This document shows, piece by piece, positions 54,515-64,000 of a stretch of DNA of 64,000 bases. The stretch lies in the NCBI GenBank assembly GCA_963691815.1, contig OY829646.1, positions 3,583,152-3,647,151 on the forward strand, written 5' to 3'. The notes beneath the pieces were generated by a model. The model was given only the letters and a program-made list of their open reading frames with translations. It was not told the origin of the DNA and searched no databases. Each line of letters starts with the position of its first letter. The first letter of the stretch is position 1. A program made the translations under genes and the position numbers. Source of the DNA: Echiichthys vipera (taxonomy: Eukaryota; Chordata; Actinopteri; Perciformes; Trachinidae).

Positions 54515-56742
54515 GTAATAAACACAGTACCACAACTCAACCATGCACTTTATTTCTCAGGAATGTGCCGGGGGAAAAGAGGTGAAAGATGCACTTGGGA
54601 AGATATAAACATACACACGTCTTATCAGACTTAATGAGAAGGCGTAGCAGCAAAAGCATCCGTTCATCACTAAGAGAAAAGGCATTGATTCATTGATGAA
54701 AACAATGCTGGTGTCTGACATAAACACAATTTCCATCTGGTATTAACATGTAATCTGTGTCTGGATGTAGATCAGGATCATAAAAAACATATTGTGAAAC
54801 GTACATTAAATGTAAAAGCAATAACAAATGGAATAAGATATGAATATATTATCCTAGGAGTGTAACACGGCTTTTATCAAGTTAAAATTTTCATAAATCC
54901 ACTGTGCCATGAGGCTAAGCATACTCACAGGGCAAGCATCCAAACTCCATATCTATCCAATAGCATTAGCTCATGAATGTGTGTGGCCACCACGTTGTAG
55001 ATTTCGAAGGGGACACATCGTCATCAGAAAAGTGTGTAGGCTTCAAAACAAACTATAGCTTTAGCACTGGCTGGGGGGAATTTTCTGCTTTTTTCAAATT
55101 ACGTAGATATCTAGGACTGAGTCTTGCCGGTGGCTTTTTTGGCGTTGACCTTTCTTTGACATGGTGTAATACTCCATATGACCTTCATTTCACTGTAAAC
55201 AGACCACACATACACACGCCACTCTTTGACCACTTACGTCATATGTCATGCCAGCATCATGTTTGTTACTGGCATCTTCTCCACCGCTGTAGTAGCACCT
55301 TATGGTAGCGGACTGTTGTCCAAATCCAACCATAAAACAATAATGGAAACTGCAGTTAGTGAATGTCAGCTTATTTGCCGATAGGCTCTTGGCAGTCAAT
55401 GAGACTAATATCGGCCGATACCAGTGTTCTGCAATCAGAATGACCAGACCCATGTAAAAGGTTTAGAGCTCTCAGTGTAAATTAAATCTAGTTGGGTCAA
55501 ATAAAAAAATTTACAAAGAAGTTGAAAGGTCACCTAACCCCACCTGCTGCTGTCTCAAGCTACAGACAAGTTCCTTGTTTGCAAAGGAAAAATAAGTACA
55601 CCCCACACAGCAGAATCAGGAGACTTTCTAGGGACCACTATACAATGTGAAAGAAGAGAGTCATGTGGTTAACAGGGAGGCGAACATCCACTAGTGCTAG
55701 CAAGTATCTCCACTGGAAGTGATTACTTTCTCAACAGGCGTTTAAACTAAAAAACAGTCTTGTGTATGGGACTGTGGGCCGTGTTACCTCAGGTACAAGT
55801 GAGATGAAGTGATTGAAATTTCTAAGGGCATCCAATGGCAATGAATAGCCTACATGGTCGACACATTCAGCTTCACTCCAAGCAGTAGTAGCTGACTACA
55901 ATTGCTGACCAAACCAACTTTAATATTAACAGTTCAGGTATTTTACAAAAATAACAATATCCGCTTTTATATAATGAAGTTTAGTACAGTTCCTTTGGAA
56001 GAAATGCTACACAGGGAATTGATGAGGGTGCTGTGTGAGTTCATCTGATAATCTGTAGGAGTACTTCACACCAGGTGGGGAACTACTGTTTTAGGTGACT
56101 TTAGTTCACTGACAGTATCCTGCATGGCTTTTGTTGACCTGAGACACTGAAGGCTCCACCTACATAATAATTTACATCTGATCACAATGCAGGCAGAATC
56201 ACAATAACAAGATAATTTATTAATACTAGATGTAAAGCAAATGGCCTGTCATATGATGTCATTATAGTCTTGCATTGCCAGATCTGTACAGCACTTTTAT
56301 AGCACTTGAGAAATGTCTGGCTGCACCGCTTCGCTTATCATTCTGGGGTAGGGCAAATGGCCTTAAACTTGGACTTTCTGCTGTCACTACGGCTGTTCAA
56401 AGGCCTCACCTTGTTTTAATTGATTATAAATGCTCTACATTTTCATTATACTGTTTGTTATGTTGTTTGCATGGTTTTAAATATCATAATCACTGTAAAT
56501 CTTTCTTTTTTGGTCCTTCAAGGTAAAATAAAGGTTTTGAAAGATCTTCAGTAATATGGGTTTTAGTGTTCCATCAAAATTAGGTGTCAGATGTAAAACA
56601 TTTTTGACCTTTAGATTTAGAATTCAAGAAGGACTTCTCAATCCCATACCAGTCTAACTCTGATAATATAATGTTTATTTGACCTTTATTAGACCTTTAG
56701 ACCTCCTTGGTTTCCATCTGTCTCTGTATGTTTTCTTTGCAG
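54515..56742 (+). other. Putative intron between the two candidate exons
   Basis: 2.2 kb bounded by gtaata and a strong acceptor (ttttctttgcag). It includes a probable LINE 3' end at 56300-56545 and otherwise unassigned A/T-rich sequence. Confidence 0.45.
56300..56545 (+). mobile_element. Probable LINE 3' end with 'aataaaggtt' tail
   Basis: A weak coding-like stretch is followed by tttggtccttcaaggtaaaa and taaaggttttgaa, reminiscent of fish LINE 3' ends that finish 'ggttaaataaaggtt'. No motif of the reverse transcriptase is left. Confidence 0.35.
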
Positions 56743-56851
56743 CTTCCTGAGCCCAGACAAGCTGGCACCCTTTAACGGACAGTTTCTAAACGGCAGTACT
56801 TGGATGGCAGGGGAGGGGATGAGGAGCATTCACATTAAAGCCTATAATGAG
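56743..56851 (+). CDS. Candidate coding exon (unknown gene), 109 bp
   Basis: The acceptor is the best in the window: ctctgtatgttttctttgcag directly before 56743, with a donor gag|gtaaatg at 56852. Joined to the previous exon by a split AG|C serine codon, the frame reads SFLSPDKLAPFNGQFLNGST, then WMAGEGMRSIHIKAYNE, and ends on a codon boundary (phase 0). Together the two exons give 83 codons without a stop. No family is recognised. Agreement of phase, splice sites and open frame makes this the strongest sign of a host gene here; further exons are expected to the right. Confidence 0.55.
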
Positions 56852-58170
56852 GTAAATGAACATGAACATAAGAGCACTATCCTGCTGTCTTCAGTCCAAC
56901 AAAGCAAAACACTACAATGGAGAGAAGTTCCAGTTCCTGGTTCCAGTTTAAAAAAATCTGTAACAAATTGGAATCGTATGCCTCCAAGTTTATAAATTCC
57001 TCTTATAGATGCTTGACTGCTTAATTTTGAGTGAGGTGAAGATAATTTAGTTTAATTTAATTTAAAATGTTTTCACATAATCACAGTATTCTAATGTGAA
57101 GTAATAAAAGTATGAATAAGTTTCCGTATCCTGAGTACGTATCCTGGTGGTGAGCTCATTGAAATTTAAATTGAATTCAAATATACAGATAAACAATTTT
57201 TTTTTTAAATGCCTAAATTATGAGATAGATGGCTAAACAGGTCATCATGGGACTGTCGATGGGTTGACAAAGTATTTCTGTGTAGGCATGGCATGGTTTT
57301 CATGCTGCAATCTTCAAGTCCCACACACTCAGACACAAGCCTCTATGGAGTTCAGTCAGAGATGGTACACACAGAGAGGAATTTAAAGAATTTGGTCGAC
57401 AAAAACAGTAATGTGAGAAAAAGAAAAATTCAGTAACATTTATATAATTTGTAGGCTTCACAGTGCTTGTGGAATTTCTGGAATAACATTCCAGTCTGGA
57501 CAAGGTATATTTCAGACAGGCACGGACGAGGAATTTGATACATTCTGACATCACTGACAAAGCAGGAGAAGCACAGTTTAAGAATGGCTCCAGCTAGTAG
57601 TCTAATAGCCAGCCAATAGAGCCCCATTGTGAACCTGTAAATGTTGAGTACTCCAAAGGTTTATGTAAGAAGTGTACAGTATGGCTCCCCAGAATTTAGA
57701 AACTAATGGATTCTTGTTGGGCAATTGGCATATAACCTACGGTATATTGACAATATTTCCATTTCTGGCATTTTCCCAATTCAAAATTGGTGGTCCAATT
57801 CTGAAGACTTATAATTGTCGTATAAATTGTAGCATATTTATGAACACAATTATCCAAATGCAGCCTAGTCGGCAGAAAAAATGAAACACATCACAGAAAC
57901 GTTGATGATTAATGTGTTTGGCATATACCATATCAGTATATATACAACATACTAGGCTTTCAACTGACTCCAATGTAAAATTCTTAACATTAATATAACA
58001 TATTCAGAGAAAGTGCTCTGGAAGTCATGTGACGTAGTGTAACGATGTAGTGGGCTTGACTTTTACCAGTTCTGATACTTGGTGCACATCCCAATGCTAT
58101 GGTCAAAAGTAGTAATAGCAGTTGGCTAAAAGTAGTAGTAGTAGTAGTAAAAAGGCTGTAGTAGTACATG
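56852..58170. other. Unassigned spacer, possible intron
   Basis: A/T-rich; no exon with good signals seen. Confidence 0.4.
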
Positions 58171-58179
58171 ATAGACCAG

Positions 58180-58316
58180 AGGTGTCCAATCCTGCTCCTG
58201 GAGAGCTACTGTCCTTTTAGGTTTATCAAGCTGCAGCTGCTTGATAACGAGCCTATCATTAGACTCAGGTGTGTAACAGCAGGGAGAAACCTAAACATGC
58301 AGGAGCAGGACAGTTA
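58180..58316. mobile_element. Palindromic hAT-type MITE fragment
   Basis: The left part ggtgtccaatcctgctcctg followed by gagagctactgtcctttta is mirrored by gaaacctaaacatgcaggag and caggacagt. This is the usual layout of an abundant vertebrate MITE with 'aggggtgtccaatc' ends. The right terminus is truncated, and a short (agt)n precedes it at 58135. Confidence 0.6.
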
Positions 58317-58319
58317 ATA

Positions 58320-59815
58320 CATCTGTACAGACGCAGGATGTGGCAGCATTTGTGGCACTTAGGCATCATCATAAACAATACTCTCTTGGCTCCAAATCCA
58401 AAAGTTGAATCCAAAAACCTATTTTCCTATGAACGACAGTAGGCTTTAGTGAATATGCTGGCGTTTACATCAGCCTTATACAATATAAAGTCCAAACAAA
58501 AATACAAAAGGCCAATCAGAGATCTATTGGAAGTGTCAACTTAGATTCGCCCTGACTTCCATTTTCCCAGCTACTGTGAAGTCATTGGGTCACTAACTCC
58601 ATCAATCAAAGTAACCTGTTGCAGCTCTGATTTCCATGGTGACAGGCAAACAGCAACTTATGTGGACAGGTCAGAAAGTTAATTTAATGGAGATTACACC
58701 TTTCAAAAACACATCTTATAATTGAAAAAATGTGAATCCAATGTCCAAAATATGATAATCACCAGAGAGATTCTGCTGAACATTTTGATGTTTGTAGGGT
58801 CAACATTTAACGAAACCAAAACTGTGATTTTATGAAAACTTGCTTAATAGGAAAATGTCCATTCAGCCCAAAGACGTTGCAAATCTCCTGACCCCTTTAA
58901 ACTTTGAATCTGTTTTCTGCATTAAAGTATGGCATATCGGTGTCACCCCAAAGAGGGGTGGTTTTGAGCTTGGGCCACGACGATTTCCCATTGTTGTGTA
59001 TGTGGAAATTGGGGGCCGCTTTTTGCAATTTTCGTGAAAACAGCTTGGCAAATCTTTAACAAAAGTAATAGCACCCCATTTCGATCATTCCGCAAATTTT
59101 AGTGTATATTTTGCGCATATGTTGGCAACGCTGTCAGACTAGATGCTAATCAAAGTTTTAGGCGGTGTTAGTGTAAACCCAGCCTGGTGTGTTTTCATTG
59201 CCCCGGAGCAGCCTAAGAGGCTATATATGAGCAGTAGGATCTTTCCTGTTGGGTAGTGTAACACACTGTCGTGCTGAGTCACTTTTAAGAGACTGTGGAA
59301 ACCTAAACAGTAGCATGAAGGAGAAATGGAGAAAAGAGAAGTAGGAAAGAATGTCTAACATGATCTAACTGATTTTGTGTTCAATACTGTCTCTGTTTGA
59401 TTTTTTTTCATTATGGCACCCTTCAGCAATGAAACGCCCACTTTCACGTGCCTCCAAAGACCAGTTCATGATTATACAGAGGATTAGAGATTTACAATTT
59501 ACTTTATGATGGAAGTTATACAGCAGCATCTAGTATATAGTATACATCTATTATATATTATAGTATAGTAGTATATAGTATGCATCTAGTTTTCTACCAT
59601 AAACCAGCATACAGTAAAGTGCTGTATTGGCTGTATCAACCTGCACTGTTGTACTGCTTATTAGTGGAACTTTTTATTTGTGACACAAATGGTGGCTTTT
59701 CCTCTCTCAAAAGTCGCATGGTCTATTTTTTAAACAGTGTCATGACTGGCTCAAGAAGCCATGACAAAAGACGGTGAGATGGGGATAATCGTAAGGAATA
59801 ACAATATTAATTAAA
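58320..59815. other. Unassigned spacer
   Basis: A/T-rich with a tagtatatagtata-type simple repeat at 59525-59590. The stretch 58840-59150 has protein-like open frames on both strands but no recognisable domain. Confidence 0.4.
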
Positions 59816-59821
59816 GTCCAT

Positions 59822-59903
59822 CCATCAGCTTCAGCCTCTTGTCCCTATCGGGGTCGCAGGTGGGCTGGAGCCGATCCCAGCTGACATTGGGCGTGGGCGT
59901 CAG
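59822..59903 (-). mobile_element. LINE/SINE 3' end, short copy
   Basis: Complement of the block at 26580-26680 (cttcagcctcttgtccctat, ggctggagccgatcccagct, gacattgggcgtg). About 80 bp remain. Confidence 0.72.
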
Positions 59904-59904
59904 A

Positions 59905-60545
59905 TTAGAATTAGAAAGATTGGAATATGTGTATCACTTTAATATTGCCATAGGTAGTAACCAGGGTCTTTCGTGAGATCAGTAAGCTGCTTGGCGATTC
60001 TTGACCCAAGCATTTTGAGCTGAAGTTCAAGTACTGAGCCGGTGCCACAGAACATGAGAAGGTTTCATTATCACGCCGTGCAGGAAATTTGAAACTGAAT
60101 GTTGGCTGGAAAGGCTCGTCTAATCAGATCACGCTAGGCTGGGTGGTGGCAGCTGGGGCTGGGCCTGTTGGTGCAACTGCAGAGAGAAGCAGGCGGAAAG
60201 TCTCCTCTCTGCTAACTGTTGTCGTGGTTGTGGTACTAAAAAATCCGAAATGCGTTTCTTTGCCATATTTCCTACTCGTTCTCTCATTTGACTATGTAGA
60301 TTCACTAATCTGCTGCTGCCATGGATGTACGTATGCTGAGGGAACGAGCAGGAAACCTCTTTACTTGGCGTCCACAAGCCTGCCTGACGTTGACAACATA
60401 ACTTCCGTGAACTTGTGTTGATTAGGCCTCAAAATAATTTAATTAAAATCCAAAATACACGTAATAGCCTACGTTTGTCAAAATCATTTACCAAAATATT
60501 CATACAGAATTTATAAATTGTGCAAAATAGTTTCAATACATTTTT
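59905..60545. other. Unassigned spacer
   Basis: A 110-codon frame (60089-60421) has no known domain. Confidence 0.4.
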
Positions 60546-60551
60546 TTTAAG

Positions 60552-62233
60552 ATTCAATTCAATTCAATTCAATTTTATTTATAGTGTCCAATCATAACAA
60601 AAGTTATCTCAGGACACTTTACAGAGTAGGTAAAGACCACACTCAATGACTTATTTATGATTTACATAGACCCAACAATTCCTCTGTAGAGTACGGTGGC
60701 AACGAAAACCTTAACTATAATATTTATAGTAATGTGAATATAACGTATATGTTAAGACAGTTAATACAACAGAATAGTAGAAACAAGCACAGCTAAGGTG
60801 GCAGAATATGAAAATGATAATAATTATGGTGGCAAACATGATCAATGATGAGTAGTGGCAAGAGCAGCTACGATACAGCTACAAATTTTATAGTTTATTA
60901 AACTAGTGATAGTATATATGAGTAACAATGATAATAGCGGCAGGAAGCGTCATGTAGGACCACGGCAGCAGGCACCACCACAATCAGCAGAGACCTGCGA
61001 GACGACAAAGCACAAACAGCTCCGGGGAAGAAGCTGAATTAGTAACATGCATTGATGAGACATAAATGGTACAGACAGAGAGGAGAGAAGCTCAGAGTAT
61101 CAGGAAAAGTATTATCCCCCGGCAGACTAGGCCTATAGCAGCATAATTAAGCAGAATAAAGTCTCATTGTAAGCCCTAGCTGTAAGCTTTATCAAAAAGG
61201 AAAGTTTTAAGTTTACTTTTAAATAAGGGGACAGTGTCTGCCTCCCGAATAACATTTGGGAGTTTGTTCCACAGGAGAGGAGCTTGGTAGCTGAAGGCTC
61301 TGCCTCCACTTCTACTTTTGGAGACTCTAGGAACGACGAGTAGCCCTGTATTCTCAGAGCGCAGAGATCTAGTTGGGTGATGTGGTACTATGAGCTCTTT
61401 AAGATACGAAGGATGCCTGACCAATAAGAGCTTTGTACGTAAGGAGAAGGATTTTAAATTCTATTCTAGATTTTACAGGTAGCCAGTGCAGAGAAGCTAA
61501 TACAGGAGAAATATGTTCTCTTCTATTTGTTTTAGTAAGTACACGAGCTGCAGCATTTTGGACCAACTGGAGACCCTAACAGACTTATTGGAGCAGCCTG
61601 ATAATAAGGAATTGCAATAGTCCAGCCTAGAAGTAACAAATGCATGGAAAAGTTTCTCTGCATCTTTCTGAGACACAATGTTCCTAATTTTTGCAATATT
61701 ACGCAGGTGAAAATATGCAGTCCTTGTTGTTAGTTTTATGTGAGAATCGAAGGACATATCCTGATCTAAAATAACACCCAGATTCCTTACTGTGGTGCTG
61801 GAGGACAACACAACATCATCCAGAGTAACAATGTCTTTAGCTATAGAGTTTCGGAGGCCTTTGGGTCCAAGTATAATAACTTCAGTTTTGTCTGAGTTTA
61901 ACATCAGAAAATTGCAGGTCATCCAGCTTTTTATTTCCTTAATGCACATTTGAAGTTTATCTAACTGATGGGTTTCTTCTGGTTTGATCGACACATATAA
62001 TTGTGTATCATCAGCATAACAATGAAAATTTATTGAGTGCTTCCTTATATAATATATATATATATATAATATTTCCTTAAGGGAAGCATATATAAGGTGA
62101 AAAGAATCGGTCCAAGGACAGAACCCTGTGGGACTCTGTGACTAACTTTAGTGTGCATGGAGGATTTGTCATTAACATGTACAAACTGAGATCTATCTGA
62201 TAAAGATAGATCTAACTATGTGCATTTTTAATC
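60552..62233 (-). mobile_element. L2-group LINE, second copy, 5'-truncated
   Basis: The (attca)n tail at 60552-60580, the 3' UTR and the coding sequence are the reverse complement of the copy at 32.3-35.7 kb. The L2 match stops near 62205 (tttatcagatag), inside the reverse transcriptase. A possible target duplication, aagattcaa, lies at 60549-60557 and 62234-62242, which would include about 28 bp of filler at the 5' end. The 3' UTR has only one unit of the tandem tract that reaches eight or nine units in the other copy. Confidence 0.88.
61176..62205 (-). pseudogene. Broken L2-group reverse transcriptase
   Basis: The copy starts after motif A. Motif B and the YADD region (62000-62100) are disturbed by a small (TA)n insertion at 62046-62072. 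One frame (61994 to 61497) carries SIKPEETHQLDKLQMCIKEI, NFLMLNSDKTEVIILGPKGL and FHLRNIAKIRN, then shifts near 61575. A second (61424 to 61176) carries the C-terminus, ending FLFDKAYS exactly as in the 32-kb copy. Frameshifts and truncation exclude activity. Confidence 0.88.
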
Positions 62234-63520
62234 AAGATTCAAGTGTGGTGGCAGACAATTTCAGCGAGGCGGCCGCCTCCAAATTTATAATGCAGAAAAA
62301 ACCCTTTATACAATACTCCTCAATATTGTATTTTACTGCACTACTCTAAAATTAACTCTATTGTTCTATATTGTACTGTACTGTAATACTCTGCATTATA
62401 TCATACTAAACTACGCTATACTAGGGATGTGCACGAGTAGTTATTTCCAAGATCGAAGGATCGCATCAAGTCCTCGAGGGTCAATCGAGTACTCATTTCT
62501 CCAGCCTACCCAACAAGTAATGCTTATTCTCAATCAAAACAGTCACAGGTACCCTTGACGGTTCATTCTTCAAAACCAAAAAAAAATTAAAGTTGCAAGG
62601 CAGCATTTAACAGGCCCTCGCATTTCACACGCGTTGGGGGGGTGGTTGTCTGACCCAATCGTACATTACAGCAACCACCACACACTGCATGCATGACTCA
62701 AGATATTATTTTCTTCATGGGATAAAAGCAAATATAAAATGAATCCAATAATCTGTATAGGAAGAGTTTGAAAAAGATTTTCATGTGTGTGCCAAGGTTT
62801 GTGCGCTTTCGAGTATAACAAGGGCACTATAAAGTGTGTTCACAAAGTAATTAGGGGGCGCTTGAGACCCTAGTGCCACACCCAAATTAAATTAAATGGC
62901 AAATCGAATACAAATCTAGTTTGAACAAGTATCCACATTTTCATGCATTTTTGTGCACCCTAAAGGCCTCAAACGTGTTCGTAAAATGAAAATGATCACA
63001 CAAAATCCAAGATGGCCGCCTTTCTGTCAGGTGGAAATGTTTTTTTTTTTTTAATATCAACATGTTCTTCAGCATGAGAGCAATGATCTCACTAAATTTT
63101 TCCTTATTCTTTATTTATTTATTCTACATTAAATAATACTCTACTGGTTCTCAAACTGTGGTACTCTCTGTGGCGGTACTTGAAGGAATCTCCAAAATAA
63201 AAAAGTAAACATTAATTACTAAATAATATAGCACTAAAAAAATACTTAAACTTTTAAGATCTGTGAAATGTAATTTAAATAAGTTTAGCATTTCCTGTCA
63301 TATTTTTGTTTCAATATCAGCCTGCTATCTAGTCATGCTCATGAGTTACGAGCTAAACTGTGATGGAAGAGAGTAAGCAGAGGTGAAATGATTGGTTTGA
63401 AAACGTTGGCATGCCAGTTCTGATGCTACCCCTTCCTACAGCGTGGCTGTACAATAAATGATCTTCTGATTAGGAATAAACCTGCCTGTCCATAGCTGAA
63501 TAGTGCTTGCTAAGGTTTTG
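62234..63520. other. Unassigned spacer with possible hAT terminus
   Basis: agggatgtgcacgagtagtt at 62424 and the nearby ctcgagggtcaatcgagtac palindrome resemble ends of fish hAT elements with 'ggatgtgc' termini; no second end was found. The remainder is A/T-rich without a supported feature. Confidence 0.35.
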
Positions 63521-64000
63521 GAAGGACTTATTAGTAATCAATTAAAGGAGTTTTTTATCGAGTAATGGCATTCTAAATTACTTACAATCCAGTTTTAGAA
63601 AAAAAGACAGTACTGTCACTGCTTCAATGAAGGTTTTAAATGATATTATAAATGCAATTGATGAGAAAAAAACATTGTGCTGCATTATTTTTTAGACTTA
63701 TCCAAAGCTTTTGACACAGTCGACCACTCTGTTCTATTACAGAAGCTTGTTAACTTAGGAATGGCCTCTAAAACAGTTAAATGGTTTGAAAATTACTTGA
63801 GCGATAGGACACAATGTGTCCAAGCTGACTGTATATTTTCTGACTTCATGACTATACAAAATGGTGTCCTCCAAGGGTCCATTTTGGGACCTATTTTATT
63901 TACTATCTATAGTAATTTGTGTAGTAATGTACCATACAAAATTTCCTTTTTATGCAGATAACACCATTATTTATAGCTCTTAAGGACCTTCAATCTGCCT
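63520..64000 (+). pseudogene. LINE reverse transcriptase fragment, running off the window
   Basis: Successive frames carry a KVLEGLISNQLK-like finger segment near 63510, a QSGFRK-like region with stops near 63590, then an open frame with motif A FLDLSKAFDTVDH (starting near 63697), LVNLGMASKTVKWFENYLSD and a changed motif B, GVLQGSILGPILF, where the usual proline is leucine. After a shift near 63945 the palm motif appears as YADNT instead of YADDT. The family is a jockey/L2-type LINE different from the 32-kb copy. Two altered key motifs and several breaks make it inactive; it continues past 64000. Confidence 0.8.

Overview
This is a gene-poor, repeat-dense stretch of vertebrate nuclear DNA, almost certainly from a ray-finned (teleost) fish. 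The evidence is the mix of mobile elements: L2-group, Rex1-like and L1/Tx1-like LINEs, a Penelope-like retroelement with a GIY-YIG endonuclease, hAT foldback elements, THAP-bearing and Myb/SANT-bearing DNA transposons, and long dinucleotide runs. No bacterial-style operon, rRNA, convincing tRNA or CRISPR array is present. Family names rest on motifs and on memory of typical fish repeats; no database search was possible.

Layout. 1-11.78 kb is one continuous 28-bp-unit minisatellite (about 420 copies, entering from outside the window) with internal 1.7-2.2 kb higher-order duplications. 11.9-17.6 kb holds a Myb/SANT element inserted in an older dispersed repeat, long (GA)n and (GT)n tracts, a 750-bp hAT element with an 8-bp target duplication, and LINE 3' ends. 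17.5-22.0 kb is a nested foldback: inverted arms of a THAP-type element surround a second THAP fragment and a broken L1 ORF1, followed by a third Myb/SANT copy. 22.3-25.8 kb is an L1 3' end abutting a 2.5-kb hAT-like element that itself carries a Myb/SANT copy and a LINE 3' end. 26-32 kb is mostly unassigned with LINE tails, a CpG-rich promoter-like patch near 27.3 kb and decayed DNA-transposon ends. 32.26-35.73 kb is a 5'-truncated L2-group LINE with a fully open 730-codon reverse transcriptase frame. 36.8-37.3 kb is a 47-bp minisatellite. 41.2-45.0 kb is a Penelope-like element in partial tandem, with target duplications, one in-frame stop just before the catalytic YVDD, and hammerhead-ribozyme-like boxes in its terminal repeats; two tiny relatives lie at 46.55 and 50.38 kb, each with its own target duplication. 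51.8-53.2 kb is a Rex1-like LINE on the minus strand; 60.5-62.2 kb is a second, broken copy of the same L2 family as at 32-35 kb; 63.5-64.0 kb is another LINE running off the end.

Host gene content is slight. The best candidate is a pair of phase-compatible exons on the plus strand (54375-54514 and 56743-56851) that together encode an open 83-codon peptide I cannot assign. Weaker single-exon candidates lie at 38.4 and 47.1 kb. These could be exons of one or more plus-strand genes with long, transposon-filled introns. I see no previously undescribed multi-gene system. The most rewarding objects are the Penelope element with its ribozyme-like boxes and small derivatives, the strand-asymmetric minisatellite, and the nested foldback.
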